A DNA stretch of 64,000 nt from Spongospora subterranea f. sp. subterranea (GCA_049724395.1 JAUGWO010000045.1:124001-188000), one strand, 5' to 3'; numbered from the stretch's first letter, positions 34,726-46,949 are shown. Notes: generated from the letters alone by a model not told the origin. Numbers and translations: made by a program.

Positions 34726-35818
34726 CTACCACTCGTTTATCGTCCGGGCCGGATCGCCATCGTCATCGGTCGGCATGATGAAGTACAGCTCTTGATCAGG
34801 GCAACGGATCTGAACCAGAATTACGTCAAGCGGCATTTTTGACACTACTCGGCCGTCGAACCTGAATTCCGTCTCGATTTGTTTCATCGTATTCCAATCG
34901 GAATGTTGACATCTCACAGCGGTCAATGTCGATTTCCTTGACGGATGCCATATCCGACGATAACGCCGAGATGTTGTTCCTGAGCAGGTATTATAGGACG
35001 GTGCGCTAATAACGGGGTGTGGGAGGCGACACCTGTAAATGTTCATATGCTGCTCGGGATCGAAACACGTCCAGACTGTGGCGCGATATCGACAGGAAAA
35101 GCGGGAGGAATTTGGTGACGTCGATGATGGTCGGCTGGCTGGACCATTCACTGAACGGCAACGCCTGGAACAGTAATGTGCCGGTGAGAATGAGCGGCTG
35201 TTGGATCCATCTGGCAATCTTGGCCTGGGTGAGCATTGTGTGCAACTGGCCCGTTCGTAGCTGCTGGATCAGGTCGGCGTATTCGGTGTGTTCGAGAGAG
35301 ATAAATTGGTTGATCAACTGATGAGCCGTTTGCGATAATGAATTCACGAATTCGGAGCGACCGCCGTCGTCAACCTTCAACCAAAGTGTTGTCATTGAGG
35401 TGAAATGGATCGCGCAATCATCGGTCCTCAAGGCGAAATCCACATCGGACGACTGCGATGGAGCGGTGTTGAAGGGTAGGGAAACGAACAAGATATCCTC
35501 CAACGGAAACTGGTCCAGCGGATTGCAGATAAGACAGTTGCCAATCAGGGGTGGGAACAACAATAATCGGTAGTTGGTGATGCAAAGAGTGATCGGCTCT
35601 TTCGGTTGTTCCGGTTCAGGTTGTTGCCAGTACATTGGCTGTAATATAAACCCTCGAGCGCTGTACAACAATTCCTCACATTCATAATCGCTCGACGACA
35701 ATAGCCGTTGCAGTGTTGAATTACGTCGCAAAGCCAGGTGGTCTGTTAACGACCCCAACACACCATCGTTGACGATGTCCAATTGCTGTGCCGCTGCGAC
35801 CTCACTTCGTATCTCCAT
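34726..35818 (-). CDS. PH/GRAM-like domain protein, weak FAN (NSMAF) N-terminus resemblance
   Basis: ATG 35818, a long first exon of about 270 codons. It contains ITLCITNYRLLLFPPL...PLEDILFVSLPF, which looks like a GRAM/PH strand pattern (a lipid- or protein-binding fold), then a helical stretch EYADLIQQLRTGQLHTMLTQ and a second strand-rich part LILTGTLLFQALPFSEW. The order GRAM-like / helical / PH-like recalls the N-terminal half of NSMAF/FAN, but no BEACH domain follows. The C-terminal 60-70 residues come from one to three short exons; the last reads IRCPDQELYFIMPTDDDGDP and stops at TAG 34726-34728. The exact splicing there is uncertain. Confidence 0.5.
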
Positions 35819-36294
35819 TACGAAGAAAACCCCAAAAAAAAACGTTTTCTTCCAAAGAGCTGGCCGTCTTCTCTCAGTTAACGTGAATGCATCGAATGCA
35901 CACAATTACTTTGCCATCGTTTTATCCAAATATCGTTGCCAGGGTGTTTGGTCGTCTCCAGTCGTGCGGGTTGCGCTGCTTGTCAGCTGGCCGGGCCCTC
36001 CTGAGTTGGAGTTACACCACAGTTGCAGCACACTTATAGTTGTGTACAGTGTACAGTACGTTTAGTGTCTCCTGTGTCTCTGTGTGTGTCCTTCAAGACC
36101 GCGCGCGGAGTTGTAACAAGTGCGGTGGTGTATATGAGGGAGGGGGGTTCATGAAGAGCTGCTATGGCAGGGAGGTCCGCTCCGGTCTAACACACACAAC
36201 ACAATACACGACCGTGTGTGATACAACAACCACGTAACGTCACATCTCCTCTCTCATCACCCACTACCGTTAATCGCTCCACAATCATTATCAA
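35819..36294. promoter_or_regulatory. Divergent promoter interval of PH/GRAM-like gene and CCT3
   Basis: About 475 bases between two divergent ATGs. It contains a TGTACAGTGTACAGTACG stretch at 36042-36059, and a CT/GT-rich run just after it (36060-36095). No core promoter element is certain. Confidence 0.4.
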
Positions 36295-38226
36295 ATGCGT
36301 CAAGCTCCGGTTATTGTCCTGAGTACGTTCAGCTCCCTTTGTCGATGTGATCGGGATCGTCTGATGTTGGTGCAGATCAAAATGCGACTAGGTCGACAGG
36401 GCGTGATGCGCAGTTGGCCAACGTGTCAGCCGCGAAAGCAGTTGCCGACATCATTCGCACGACATTGGGGCCGCAGTCGATGTTGAAGATGATCCTTGAC
36501 CCAATGGGGGGAATTGTTTTGACGAATGACGGCAATTCCATCCTCCGTGAAATTGATGTCTCACATCCAGCAGCAAAATCAATGATTGAGCTATCCAGGA
36601 CCCAGGATGAGGTGCACAAACACTTCATCTACCTTGTTTTTATGCTAACTTTAAAGGAATTTAGGAGGTTGGTGACGGAACAACATCGGTCATAATTCTG
36701 GCTGGTGAAATGTTGTCGGTGGCCGAACCATTCCTTGAGCAGAATATGCATCCGACTGTATTAGTTGGTGCCTATCGAAATGCCCTCCAAGATGCTCTTG
36801 AAGCTTTATCAGACATTGCAATTACTATCGACTTATCAGACCGCGAAGCAATGCTCGATGTTGTTCGAAGCACAATCGGTACTATTGTTATTGTGCAACA
36901 TCGTAACTTCGTCCTTATTGATAAATGATTTTGCTTAGGGACTAAATTTGTGTCCCGGTATGGAGATATGATCTGCAACTTGGCATTAACATCAATCAAC
37001 CGCATTGTCGACGTCCGTCCCGATGGCAAGAAAAATGTTGATATCAAACGCTATGCGAAGGTATTCTACATATCAGACGGTTGATCTTTGTTTCATATCT
37101 CTTCGTTTTTTTGTAGGTCGAGAAAATTCCTGGTGGTATGCTTGAGGACTCTATGGTGTTAGATGGTATCATGCTCTCGAAAGACATCACGCATCCCAAA
37201 ATGCGACGTCATATTGTCAACCCTCGCATAGTATTGCTTGATTCAAACTTGGAATACAAGAAGGGAGAAAGTCAGACCAATATTGAGATTTCCAGAGAGG
37301 AAGACTGGAACGCCATACTCAAGTTAGAAGAGGAATATATCGAAAAAATTTGCAACTCGATTCTGGCCGTTAAACCAGACATCGTCATTACCGAGTTTGT
37401 AAAGTTACATATTTCTGTGCTCCGTTTTAATTATTTTGTAGGAAAGGAATCTCCGATTTAGCTCAGCATTTCTTTGTTAAAGCTGGTGTTTCCTGTCTGC
37501 GACGGGTGCGCAAAACTGATAACGATCGTATCGCTAGAGCTGTTGGCGCCACGATTGTCAACCGTCCAGAAGAGATCAAGGAAAGCGATGTTGGCACTGG
37601 GTGTGGTTTATTCCAAGTCAAGAAAATTGGTATTTCCGTAAAAGTGGGCTCAATATAGTGCTTACAGATTTGCATCTTTAGGTGACGAGTACTTTTCCTT
37701 CCTGACTGGTTGCTCTCAACCCAAAGCATGTTCGATCCTTCTACGTGGTGCATCAAAGGATATATTGTCAGAGATCGAGAGAAACTTGATTGACGCGATG
37801 GCTGTCGTGAAAAACGTTGTCCTTGATCCGCGTGTTGTTCCCGGTGGTGGAGCTGCTGAAATGGCTTTATCGCAAGCCTTGATCAAGAAATCAAAATTGA
37901 TTGAAGGCATTCACCAGTGGCCATACCGGGCCGTCGCCACAGCACTTGAAGTTATTCCTCGAACGCTGATCGATAACTGCGGTGGCCAATCTATCCGATT
38001 ATTGACAGCATTACGTTCGAAACACGCCGAGACCGACAAGGCTGGCCCCGGTGGTGCATCGTGGGGAATTGATGGAGTGAAAGGCGAAATCACCGATTGC
38101 AGCCAATCTCGAGTGTTTGACACTTATGCAGTAAAGTCGCAGACTCTAAAGACGGCCATCGAATCAGCCGCCCTTCTCTTACGGATTGACGATGTCGTAT
38201 CTGGTGTGTCAAAGAAGAAAGAGTAA
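36295..38226 (+). CDS. CCT3: CCT3, gamma subunit of the TRiC/CCT chaperonin
   Basis: Cytosolic group II chaperonin subunit folding actin and tubulin. The start MRQAPVIVLNQNATRSTGRD crosses the first intron and matches the CCT3 N-terminus. Then ANVSAAKAVADIIRTTLGPQ SMLKMILDPMGGIVLTNDGN, VGDGTTSVIILAGEM (GDGTT ATP-binding motif), KFVSRYGDMICNLAL, KVEKIPGGMLEDSMVLDGIM, DIVITEKGISDLAQHFF, KACSILLRGASKDILSEIERN and VVPGGGAAEMALSQAL. Five or six introns of about 50-70 nt. It ends GVSKKKE with TAA 38224-38226. The gamma identity comes from the N-terminus and KIPGGMLEDS. Confidence 0.92.
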
Positions 38227-38396
38227 ATTTAGTCCTCTATCACTAAACAGATCATTAACCGGACACCCTCTACTGCTTTGTTTTACTAACGATCCATTTC
38301 GGACGGAATACTTGCAGCGCTTCGTGCAAGAAACATGATAAAAATCTGTTAGCGCTCGCTCAAGTCGTAATGTTGGCAGCCTGCATTGTTCGCAAT
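38227..38396. other. Spacer between CCT3 and an unresolved gene
   Basis: About 170 bases of 3' flank between convergent genes. No feature is seen. Confidence 0.5.
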
Positions 38397-39050
38397 TCAG
38401 CCCAAATATGGAGAGTCTTTATGTTTATGGTTGAAAAGTTTGTGGATTCGGTGACGTTGCCGAAGATCCTGGTAAATTAAATAAAGGGTCAGGGAATCAT
38501 TCAAATGTCGTCGGTCTAGATCCTCATGCCATGCGTTTGTTCCCAACGTTCCGCATTTACAGTACAAGAATTCACAACGGTAATCCTTTCGGGCGAAATT
38601 ATAGTCGATAATGCATGATTGTCTCAAGAAATTCTATGGGAATGTATAATTGACCATCTTGGTAGCAGCGTTTCATAAGTTTCGAGAATTTAGGCTCGGC
38701 TGATTGCGACCATCAAAGGAGATCGCCTGTCTGTCAAATCGAATAGTAGTGAAAGCTAGTTTACCAAAGCGATCATGCAAGACGGTCATAAATAAAGGCC
38801 TGTTGTCAAAGATCGCCGTATGGGTGGATGGTCAAACGGTTTTATGCCTACAATAATTGGACATGATGGTCATAACCGATACTGAAAGATCTTTCGCTAC
38901 ACAAAAAATCGTCATTTATCAGGGCGTATGATTTCGTGCAGATGTTGTTACCGGACGTCTTCTCGCTACCGAACTGACTCCGATCGAGCACTAAAAACTT
39001 AATCTGGTTTGAAGTTCGGCCTCAACACACGGTGCTGTGTCACGGGTATA
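38397..39050 (-). CDS. Unresolved multi-exon gene, unknown product
   Basis: Several minus-strand stretches look coding but lie in different frames, so short introns are likely. From 5' to 3' they read IKFLVLDRSQFGSEKTSGNN (near 39000-38870), RPLFMTVLHDRFG (near 38800), AEPKFSKLMKRCYQDGQLYI PIEFLETIMHYR (near 38700-38620, F-box-like in pattern) and a last exon YNFARKDYRCEFLYCKCGTL GTNAWHEDLDRR ending NHKHKDSPYLG at TGA 38397-38399. I cannot name a family. The start is unknown; the bounds are approximate. Composition is gene-like, but a decayed gene is possible. Confidence 0.45.
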
Positions 39051-39388
39051 CATATTTCGATTAAGAAATCACGGAACGGGGAGCAACGTGCACAAGTACC
39101 AGGGGCAATGCAATTTCTGAGGATTGAGGATCACAGACCCCAGAACCCTTAATAAACTGCATTCAGTTCCTTGGTGATCGGCCAACGCTGGTCATGTTGG
39201 CGACTTTCAATAAAAATTGTGTGCGCAGTCGTAACATAACGTTTGAAAACGTGAGTGTATACATGGTTAGCAACGCAGTCACGCCCCCGCACGGGCTTGC
39301 TGAGGCGCGGCCTTTCCCCGCCATTGTTTGAGGAGAAACCCCATTCAAAGGGATAAACCACCTGTTTTGGAACATCGGCTCGTTAGTT
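39051..39388. other. Divergent upstream interval of MPP beta
   Basis: About 340 bases between the unresolved minus-strand gene and PMPCB. Open frames here are shadows without motifs. Nothing else is seen. Confidence 0.45.
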
Positions 39389-40934
39389 ATGATCTCCAGG
39401 AGGTGCCGCATTGCCACCGTTCTGACCAGGCGATACAAGTCGGTCCAGGCGGCCCAGACCCAGACCCAATGGCGCTCCAACTCGCCTGCGTCGCTGTTCG
39501 CGTCGTACCCACCAACGCAGATCAGCGTGACGAAGAATGGGGTCAGAGTCGCCACCGAAACACTCCCTGGTAAAACCGCAACTGTCCAAATTTGGATCAA
39601 CGCTGGTTCGCGGTACGAAACAGAAGAAACCAATGGAGTGGCACATTTTTTGGAGCACTTAAAGTTCAAGGGGACCGCCAAACGTACCAGAGTCGCATTA
39701 GAAACTGAAGTTGAAGATATTGGTGCGCATCTCAACGCCTATACATCTCGTGAGCACACAGTCTATTTCGCATCTGTTTTTAAAGATGATGTTCCACAAG
39801 CTATGGATATACTGTCTGATATTCTTCAGGTTTTCAAATAAGCTTGCGTCTGTCTTATTTCACACTAAACATGACATAGAATTCGGTGTTGGACCCAGGC
39901 GCTATTGAAAGAGAGCGTGACGTTATTCTTAGAGAATTGAAGGAGGTATGTGCATTCTTCATTGTGCTTTTCATGCCGTTTATTCGTTATGAAGGTCGAA
40001 TCAATTACCTGAGGAAGTTGTCATCGATCGGCTTCACGAAGCCGCATTCCGTGATCAGCCTCTCGGTAGAACGATTTTAGGTCCGGTGAAAAACATTTCC
40101 AAAACGATCAACCGCGACATGCTCCGTGCTTATATTTCCAAACATTACACGGCAGACCGTATTTTAGTCGTTGGTGCAGGGGCAATCGATCATCAACAGT
40201 TGGTCGCGCTAACTGAGAAACACTTTGCCAATTTGCCTCAGGCGCCCTCAGAGCCCGTTGTTCTTGCGCCTGCACTATTCACAGGGTCCGACACTCGTGA
40301 ACGTCAAGATGACATGAATAAGGCATATTTTGCCATTGGGTATCCTACAGCTGGATTTAACTCTCCCGACTCCATTCCTTTGCTGTATTTGCAAACTCTG
40401 TTAGGCAAGTGGGACCGCAACTCCACTTCTCAAGCTGTCCCTTCAACCGTCGCTAGATTTTCCCATTCTGGAATGATCTCTAGCGTAACCAAAGCTGAAT
40501 GTGTTGATAAGATCACTCCTTTCAATTCCCAGTATACTGATACTGGTTTGTTCGGTGTTTATGTCGAATCTCGTCCTCATTTCATGAATGAAGCTGTTTA
40601 CCAAATTATGGAAGAGATTACGCGATTATCATACGAACTTGATGACGATCAAGTCTCCATCGCTCGGCATATGCTCAAGGCAGCCTGCTTAACTTCATTG
40701 GATGGAACGACAACTCTAGCTGACGAAATAGGTCGCCAGGTGCTTTGCCATGGTCGACGTATCCATCCTTCTGAAATTGTTGCCCGAATCGATGATTGCG
40801 ATACAGCTGCTATCCGAAACTGTGCAGTCAAATATTTACAAGATACTGACGTGGCCGTCAGCGCTTTTGGTGCCATTCATGAGATGCCTGATTATAACTA
40901 TATTCGGCGTCGAACTTATTGGAACCGTTATTAA
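39389..40934 (+). CDS. PMPCB: Mitochondrial processing peptidase beta subunit
   Basis: Catalytic M16 metalloprotease subunit that removes matrix-targeting presequences. The Arg-rich start MISRRCRIATVLTRRYKSVQ is itself a presequence. The zinc motif HFLEH in ETNGVAHFLEHLKFKGT is intact, with the distal Glu in the helix IERERDVILRELKEE (HxxEH...E). HLNAYTSREHTVYFASVF, EEVVIDRLHEAAFRDQPLGR TILGP and DDQVSIARHMLKAACL follow the family pattern. Two introns (about 39831-39884 and 39944-40007). It ends YIRRRTYWNRY, TAA at 40932-40934. Intact zinc ligands separate it from core protein 1 and from alpha-MPP. Confidence 0.92.
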
Positions 40935-41387
40935 TCGGGTTAGTGTTGAGAATTATCATGAATACAGTTATGAATTAAAATTTCCGGAAGCATTGGGTTT
41001 ATTCAGGAGTACTGTATTAATCATCTCGTGCCTGCTTCCTATACTATGCGCTCGCGTTGCTATTCATACCGATTTCGGAATTTTTATTTGAGCATCTAAC
41101 GACAGAGAGACAACATTGACCTAAGTAGCGAAGACATTTAATCATCTGTCACATCGCTGACCTCCTTATATCGCTGTACAATTCGTACTTAGACAAATAT
41201 CAAAAAATATTTTTCTTCTCTTCCCGTTGTCGTCTCAGACATGCGTGCCGATATCTCCCGCACGAAAAGTACATCTTTAGTTGAGCAAGTTTCTCAAAAT
41301 AATTTTCCAAGAATTGCAATTAAGGGAGAAGGAGCAATATATTAAACAAGTGTATTTCTTGTGAATTTATGGAGAAAGAACAAGTGG
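40935..41387. other. Convergent intergenic interval
   Basis: About 450 bases between the 3' ends of PMPCB and the PP2C gene. AT-rich, no gene seen. Confidence 0.5.
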
Positions 41388-42549
41388 TCACCGTGGATTG
41401 ACAACTAATATTACCAAACTATTTGAGCAATCAGCAACATCGGCACAATCTACCAAGAAATTATTTAAATACCTGAGGTTGTCTCCTGAATGAACACTGG
41501 TCCATTCTTGATCGCAACGAAGCAAAATGGCTTCCGCAGCGTTTTCCGCCTGCAAAAAGAGAATGAGTTGAATTATTGCTATTCACGAATCTGAAAGGCG
41601 AAAGTTGCAACCAACCCCTTCCGACAGATGATCTTTCAATAACTGAGCAATATCTTTCTCCGTCAACCATATCCCAAATTCCGTCGCTGGCACAGATTAT
41701 GCAGCTCTGAAATAGCATATGAAAACCGGAAAATGAAGCGATAGAATTATGCAAACCGAGCGAGTTTTACTAAGCTCTCGTCGCATTATATCCGGGATAG
41801 ATGAAACGCCATGCTTTCCAAGGATACGATGCCCTAGCGCTCGGCTCATATTCAGAGTCAGTCTCTCCTTGATTGCAACATCAACCGACATAACGCGTCC
41901 AGGATATATCCTAATCCCGTTGTTTTCCACAGTAAATGCTCCTTCTTGGCCCAATCGGTTCGCTTCAATCTCATTACACACTGGATTGTGGTCGTCCGAT
42001 GACCACTGCCACGCCCATGCATGAGTACGGCCATTCTGCTCAAACACGGCGATTCTCGAGTCGCCAACCCAGGCGTATTCCATTTCCAATCCCGAGATTC
42101 GAACAATGGCAGCGGTCGTGCCGTAATCGTATGCCCAAGACGAATCTCGGCGGTGCTCATTTTCGGCGATGTTGAGAAGAAGGTTATTCATGGACTGAAT
42201 TGACGAGGCTAAATGGCAAACCGCTAGCAATGAACGGTGTTGCCAGTGTTGCACATATTGTGGATGCATTTTCACCCAAAGCTCCATGCCCATCAAAAAC
42301 ACCGAAAACATAATTGTCGTTGACGTGATCGAGAAAAATCCTATCCTATCGAATACTTTGAATTGACAAGTTCAACAAGGCATAGAATATTCACCCATTA
42401 ACCTGGTTAATCGTTCTGAACCGTCCACAACATGATATACCTGCTGCTTTACCAATAGACACGCGATATATATCGGAAGATCCCATTCGCAACGCGAGGC
42501 GATCTTCCTCGACATGTGGTTGAGCGTCATCGGCGTCGTGGGGAATCAT
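41388..42549 (-). CDS. PP2C-type Ser/Thr protein phosphatase
   Basis: Mn/Mg-dependent phosphatase (PPM family). Assembled from short exons: MIPHDADDAQPHVEEDRLALR ...SIGKAAGISCCGRFRTINQ, then DRIFLDHVNDNYVFGVFDGHGAL (metal-site Asp and the DGHG motif), a 52-nt intron, then YDYGTTAAIVRI and MEYAWVGDSRIAVFEQNGR (GTTA and GDSR motifs), DHNPVCNEIEANR, VNxA...LTLNMSRALGHRI, CIICASDGIWDMVDGE (SDGxWD metal motif) and a final exon giving SLVILVVNPR with TGA at 41388-41390. All acidic metal ligands I can place are present. About 390 residues, close to plant-type PP2Cs. Confidence 0.85.
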
Positions 42550-42963
42550 GTTGGGGTCGATCGAGACGTGATCCCATCCCTACGAACGTCATATCAAACT
42601 GGATCAATTATCGTGAGGTGACTGGCGGGAATACATATTGGGGCCGCTCCATAACTGAGTAATTCCCACTCTCGTAACAAACTAACACTATAGGATCATC
42701 TGTTACACTTCATACCCTGTCGCTGATGAAACACCAAGGATCATGCACATGTGGAAACGAGGCACGCACATTTATCGACTCCGCCAGTTCAATTTGAGTA
42801 TTTATTTTTTTTGATTGTTTTTGTTACGGCGCTGCAATACGTGCCGGAAGTTTCGCCAGCAAAAGCGCTTTTTAGAGTATGGGGTTGGTTATGATTGGTG
42901 AGAAGCGCGATCGATGCGATGTACTCGTGGTCAGATCGAATAGGCAGCGGTGAGGGGTAATAG
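42550..42963. promoter_or_regulatory. Divergent promoter interval of PP2C and CFAP263
   Basis: About 410 bases between divergent start codons. There is a T-rich tract near 42804-42825. I did not see a convincing X-box (RFX site) for the ciliary gene, though I could only scan by eye. Confidence 0.35.
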
Positions 42964-44147
42964 ATGTCGGTGAATGCGGAAATAGAAGATGATGAAGTTA
43001 AGCTTGAGCATGCGTTGCAGCAAGTGATGGAGCAAACCGACACGTTGGTGAAAGAAAACGAAATGTTTGCTGCGTATTTGCTTCGCCAGAATGCCAAAAT
43101 GGGCATCACGACAGATGAAGAGTTAGGAGATGTTGTGTCTATCCGGCCACTAACACAGGCTCAAAAGCTTGAAATCATTTTACTGGAGGAACAAGCGATC
43201 GCAGCCGATATCGATGATATTACAGAACGCGCTCAAAAAGATATCAATTCATTAAAGGAGGTCATTGAGGAAAGTACAATCCGGTGCAATGAAATCAGAA
43301 AAGACGCATATGAACTGCGAAGAGATCTACTAATCAATGTCGACGATCCGAAGGTATGTCATACCGCCTAATCTGGTGGCCCACGAAATACCTTATTCGA
43401 GATAAATTTGCAGAGTGAAATTTCTGCCGATAAGATCATCAAATACTTTCAGGAGAAAATCAATGCCAAACAGGAACAGTGTGACAAGCTTCAAGCAAAG
43501 AACAATTCGTTGAAGTTGCAAATTCAAAAATGCGACTTACAGATCAAACAAAAATCTGAACAGGGAGAAAATTTACATCAAATTGATTTTCAGCAATTAC
43601 AGATTGAAAACTCCCAGTATAACGCAAAAATACAGCAGCGCAATAAGCAACTTTTGAAACTCAAGATGACAACGGGAAAAACGGTGCAGGTAGACGAGCA
43701 TTACCAGCAAAAATTGAAAACTCACATTTGGGATAGGTTTTGAACAATGCGAAACATGACTTATCCAACTTACTCAATGAAAACAGCCGATTAAACCGAG
43801 ACAGCGCAGAGCGGGAGTCGCAGATTAGCAAAATGGTCAACGAACTCAATAGAGTAGTTTCAGATATTGAAAAAGCAAAACGAGTCCACAAAAAATCTGA
43901 AGGCAAACTGAACAATACGGAAATGCCACACATATTTGATTACGTCCAGCAAATGAGTGAAATTCAGAAACTTCAAGCGCAAATGAAAACCTGGCAAAGA
44001 AAAACAGAAATCGCCCAAATTGGCGCCAAAACGAAGAAAAAACAGAAATTTCAAAAATCGTTACGCGATCATGCGGATTTAAAGACTAATAACAAGTTAA
44101 AGGCCGACGAAGCCGAAAGGAACGCACAATATGCATCTACTTTTTGA
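42964..44147 (+). CDS. CFAP263: CFAP263/CCDC113, axonemal coiled-coil protein
   Basis: A cilium and flagellum protein that works with CCDC96 in connecting radial-spoke and nexin-dynein structures. Three exons (ATG 42964; second intron 43690-43736). Almost entirely coiled coil. The diagnostic DUF4201/CCDC113 block is present in order: EKINAKQEQCDKLQAKNNSL KLQIQKCDLQIKQKSEQGEN LHQIDFQQLQIENSQYNAKI QQRNKQLLKLKMTTGKTVQ, then VLNNAKHDL after the intron. The N-terminus is acidic (MSVNAEIEDDEVKLEHALQQ). It ends TGA 44145-44147. This gene is the strongest evidence that the organism makes a flagellum. Confidence 0.85.
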
Positions 44148-44219
44148 GTTCGCTGCAGTCATGGGGCTCATATTTCAGACAATAGGGCAATTCATATAGG
44201 ATTTCGAAAAATAAATCGA

Positions 44220-46491
44220 TCAATCAATTGGATCGCGTAATTGCAGTTCGCAGTCGTAAAGCCCCGCAATTTCAGTTGGAGTCTTGTTCGCCAAATCGGA
44301 TAAATTTTCAACCAAAGAACTTGGATCATGGACAGCCAGCGCCCCCAATACTTGAAATTTGTTTTTCAAAATAGCAGTCAAGTCAGCATCAGTATTCCGG
44401 GCGTGACCGGCGGGATACATGACCAGACCGCTATCATGAAGGTCGTCTAAGTCATCGGTTATGATGACAGAAGTCGGAATCCCATCTGGATATTTGGCAT
44501 CATATGTCTGAATAAAAAGAAGAACTTTGAAATGAGACACTGACACAAAGACTAGTCAGTTACCGGTCCACCATGCTCAAACTCGATTTTGTCCATGAGG
44601 GCACGTGTTTCACTGCAAACCAACGCATCTTTGTTAAAATCAGATGGAGTAAGAATTAGTTTTTGCCAAAGTGTATCGGTTCCATCACGGGATGCTTCAG
44701 CAATTCCCTCCGGCCCTATTGACGTTCAAAAATTTCGTAGAGAAAGTGAGACATCCGTTTGAACCTAATTGCAACGCTTTCATAATCAGCCTTGAGACTA
44801 TGAAGACCATTGAATGATCTGCGGATTGCCGGGTCGTCGGTTTGCGTTTCGCAGGATCTCCAATAATGCCGAACGCAGGTTCGTAAGCCACAATCTATCA
44901 TGCCTTTAGACAAAAAAATGGAAACATAGTTGGAAAACCTTAATTGAGCGAATACAGTCTGCTGATTTAGCAAGATGCGGCGACGCTTGGAACAGATTGA
45001 TGATTCCTAGTGTGAAAATCCAGTTACCGTGTGCAGCAAAACTACGAGCGAGATTAACCTTGAAGAGCACCCGCCGATTGGTGTTCATAAAGTCCAAGTT
45101 TAAAATGCATACCCATTACAGCAAAATCTTTTCCGCTGTGGCTTAGCACAATGTCGAAAGGTGAATCATGATTGCCTGATAGCACATGGCCTGAATATAT
45201 ATACAGTAATAAACGGTAATGATGGAATACCTTTTGGTCTAGGCTCAAAAAATCGAAAAATTGCTTCGGGATTCCGAAATATGTCAGCTGGGCCAACAAA
45301 ACCACGCATAGAGCGATGCATTGACATAATGGCGACCTCTGATAAATAACATCAAAACAAAGGCCAACGCAATCCGCAAAGATTACCGGTGCTTAGTGCT
45401 GCGCTCGATCCTTTGGAATCGCTCAGTTGATGGCCGGCGCGAATCGCTCGGAAGGGAATGTAATGAGCAACAACCATGCCTATCGCAGATTCGATCTACA
45501 TGAAGAAACTGAAATAGATGCATTAAAAACCAAATAAAAACGATACCTGCTTTTCAGTTGCATTGAGCAATGCCCCATAAGTCGCCGCGGAAGCAATGGC
45601 GCCATGCACAACGTCTTCATTGTCAATATGTGTCACAACAGTATCTGAACGCGAACGATATAGCACTTACGGTCAATTTTATAAGTCTTGAGACTAAACA
45701 CCTCAGCAAGGCGCCCACGAATTTCGTCCAATAAGATCATCGCATGTGCTGCGGTCTTTCCGTCAAGGCCCTGTTGATTGAAACTAAATAAATCTGTATA
45801 TGCAAACATGAAACCGGACGCTACCTGAATTTGACAAGCAGCAATAACCACAGGATAAAAGTCTGTGCAGACCACCTTTGAAAATCGTCAAGACCTCAAG
45901 GGCAATTCTTACCGTTATGACCGAATTCTCCCGCGATATGCCCTTTGCCAAACAAAGAATTATACCTAGTTGAAAGAATATAAAAAAGGGTAAACCTCAA
46001 GCATACGACAGATACCCAAACACAGTTCCATTTGAATCCCATTCTCGAACAGCGGCGACATTGGCACAGATAGCCTAACGTCAAATCAGCATCGAAACCA
46101 AAACAAACAAAAAGGGACCTTCTCTGGAGCAACTAAATTGTTGGAACCAAAAACTTTGGCCCCGCCAGAAGGCCATGAATACTGTAAAGCTTCTTCTCTC
46201 AATACAGTCGGAGCATTAGTCCTCAAAGCTAGCGCAGAAAGTCCACATATCACAGAATCCGTGTGGAATTGCTCTACCTTCGCAATCACGGAAGGATCAG
46301 GTCCTTTTCCTAGAGCTCCCTTCAAGAAATCGATAGCAAACCGTGCGATTCCTAGGGCCTGTGGAAGCAATCAATGCTTCTGACAATGAATCGGAGTTAT
46401 CTTTGGCAACGCCTACTTGGTTTGTATTTCGCCCAAGAACGACAGCGTTTCTACCGGCGCGGGTGATTTTATCAGCAACCGTCAAGCTCAT
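44220..46491 (-). CDS. MmgE/PrpD family protein, probable 2-methylcitrate dehydratase
   Basis: A dehydratase of the methylcitrate cycle (propionyl-CoA disposal), usually mitochondrial in fungi. Many short exons. Blocks in order: MSLTVADKITRAGRNAVVLGR (start), ALGIARFAIDFLKGALGKGP, DSVICGLSALALRTNAPTVL REEAL, ANVAAVREWDSNGTVFG (the REWDSN motif of PrpD), GHIAGEFGHN, FYPVVIAACQIQVASG, LLDEIRGRLAEVFSLKTYKID, then a middle with HRSMRGFVGPADIFRNPEAI and GLYEHQSAGALQGLINLA, and a last exon QTYDAKYPDGIPTSVIITDD LDDLHDSGLVMYPAGHARN. Substrate specificity within MmgE/PrpD is inference. Stop at 44220. Some exon borders are approximate. Confidence 0.78.
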
Positions 46492-46940
46492 TGTGTTGTA
46501 GATAGTTAAATGAGGATATGTGAAGTGTACTGTTATATTGGGGAGAGATTAGGGGTCGAGGCACTGTATGATGTTACCTCCTAATGCGGCTGCAGCAGGT
46601 GCGTCCCATTAGTCACTGACTGGGTGCAATGGGTACAGTTACGGGTTACGGTACTGTATTCCGGCAATTGTTCCCCCTCCGTGCCCATCAGACCTGACAA
46701 ACATAGTTTTTTTTTCCTGTAAACTGTACTGTAGAATCGCCTGGTTTCAATGAATCGTCGGGTAATTTATTAGAACACGCTCTGATTTACGTCTGAGATC
46801 AGTGAAAAACTTCTTCATTTAAGGTCAAATCACTTTTTACAAAAATCAGATTCGCCCGTTTCTTTGAGTCATGATTGCGTTTTTAAGGAGTCACCGGAAT
46901 TGATGCCGATGAGAGTTAATTGTGTATCTGAGGATTCTCA
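46492..46940. other. Intergenic interval between PrpD and the repeat-tailed gene
   Basis: About 450 bases, no gene. Contains several ACTGTAC/GTACAGT-type stretches (about 46632-46660 and 46722-46735) and a T-run near 46707-46717. Confidence 0.45.
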
Positions 46941-46949
46941 GGATTGTCA

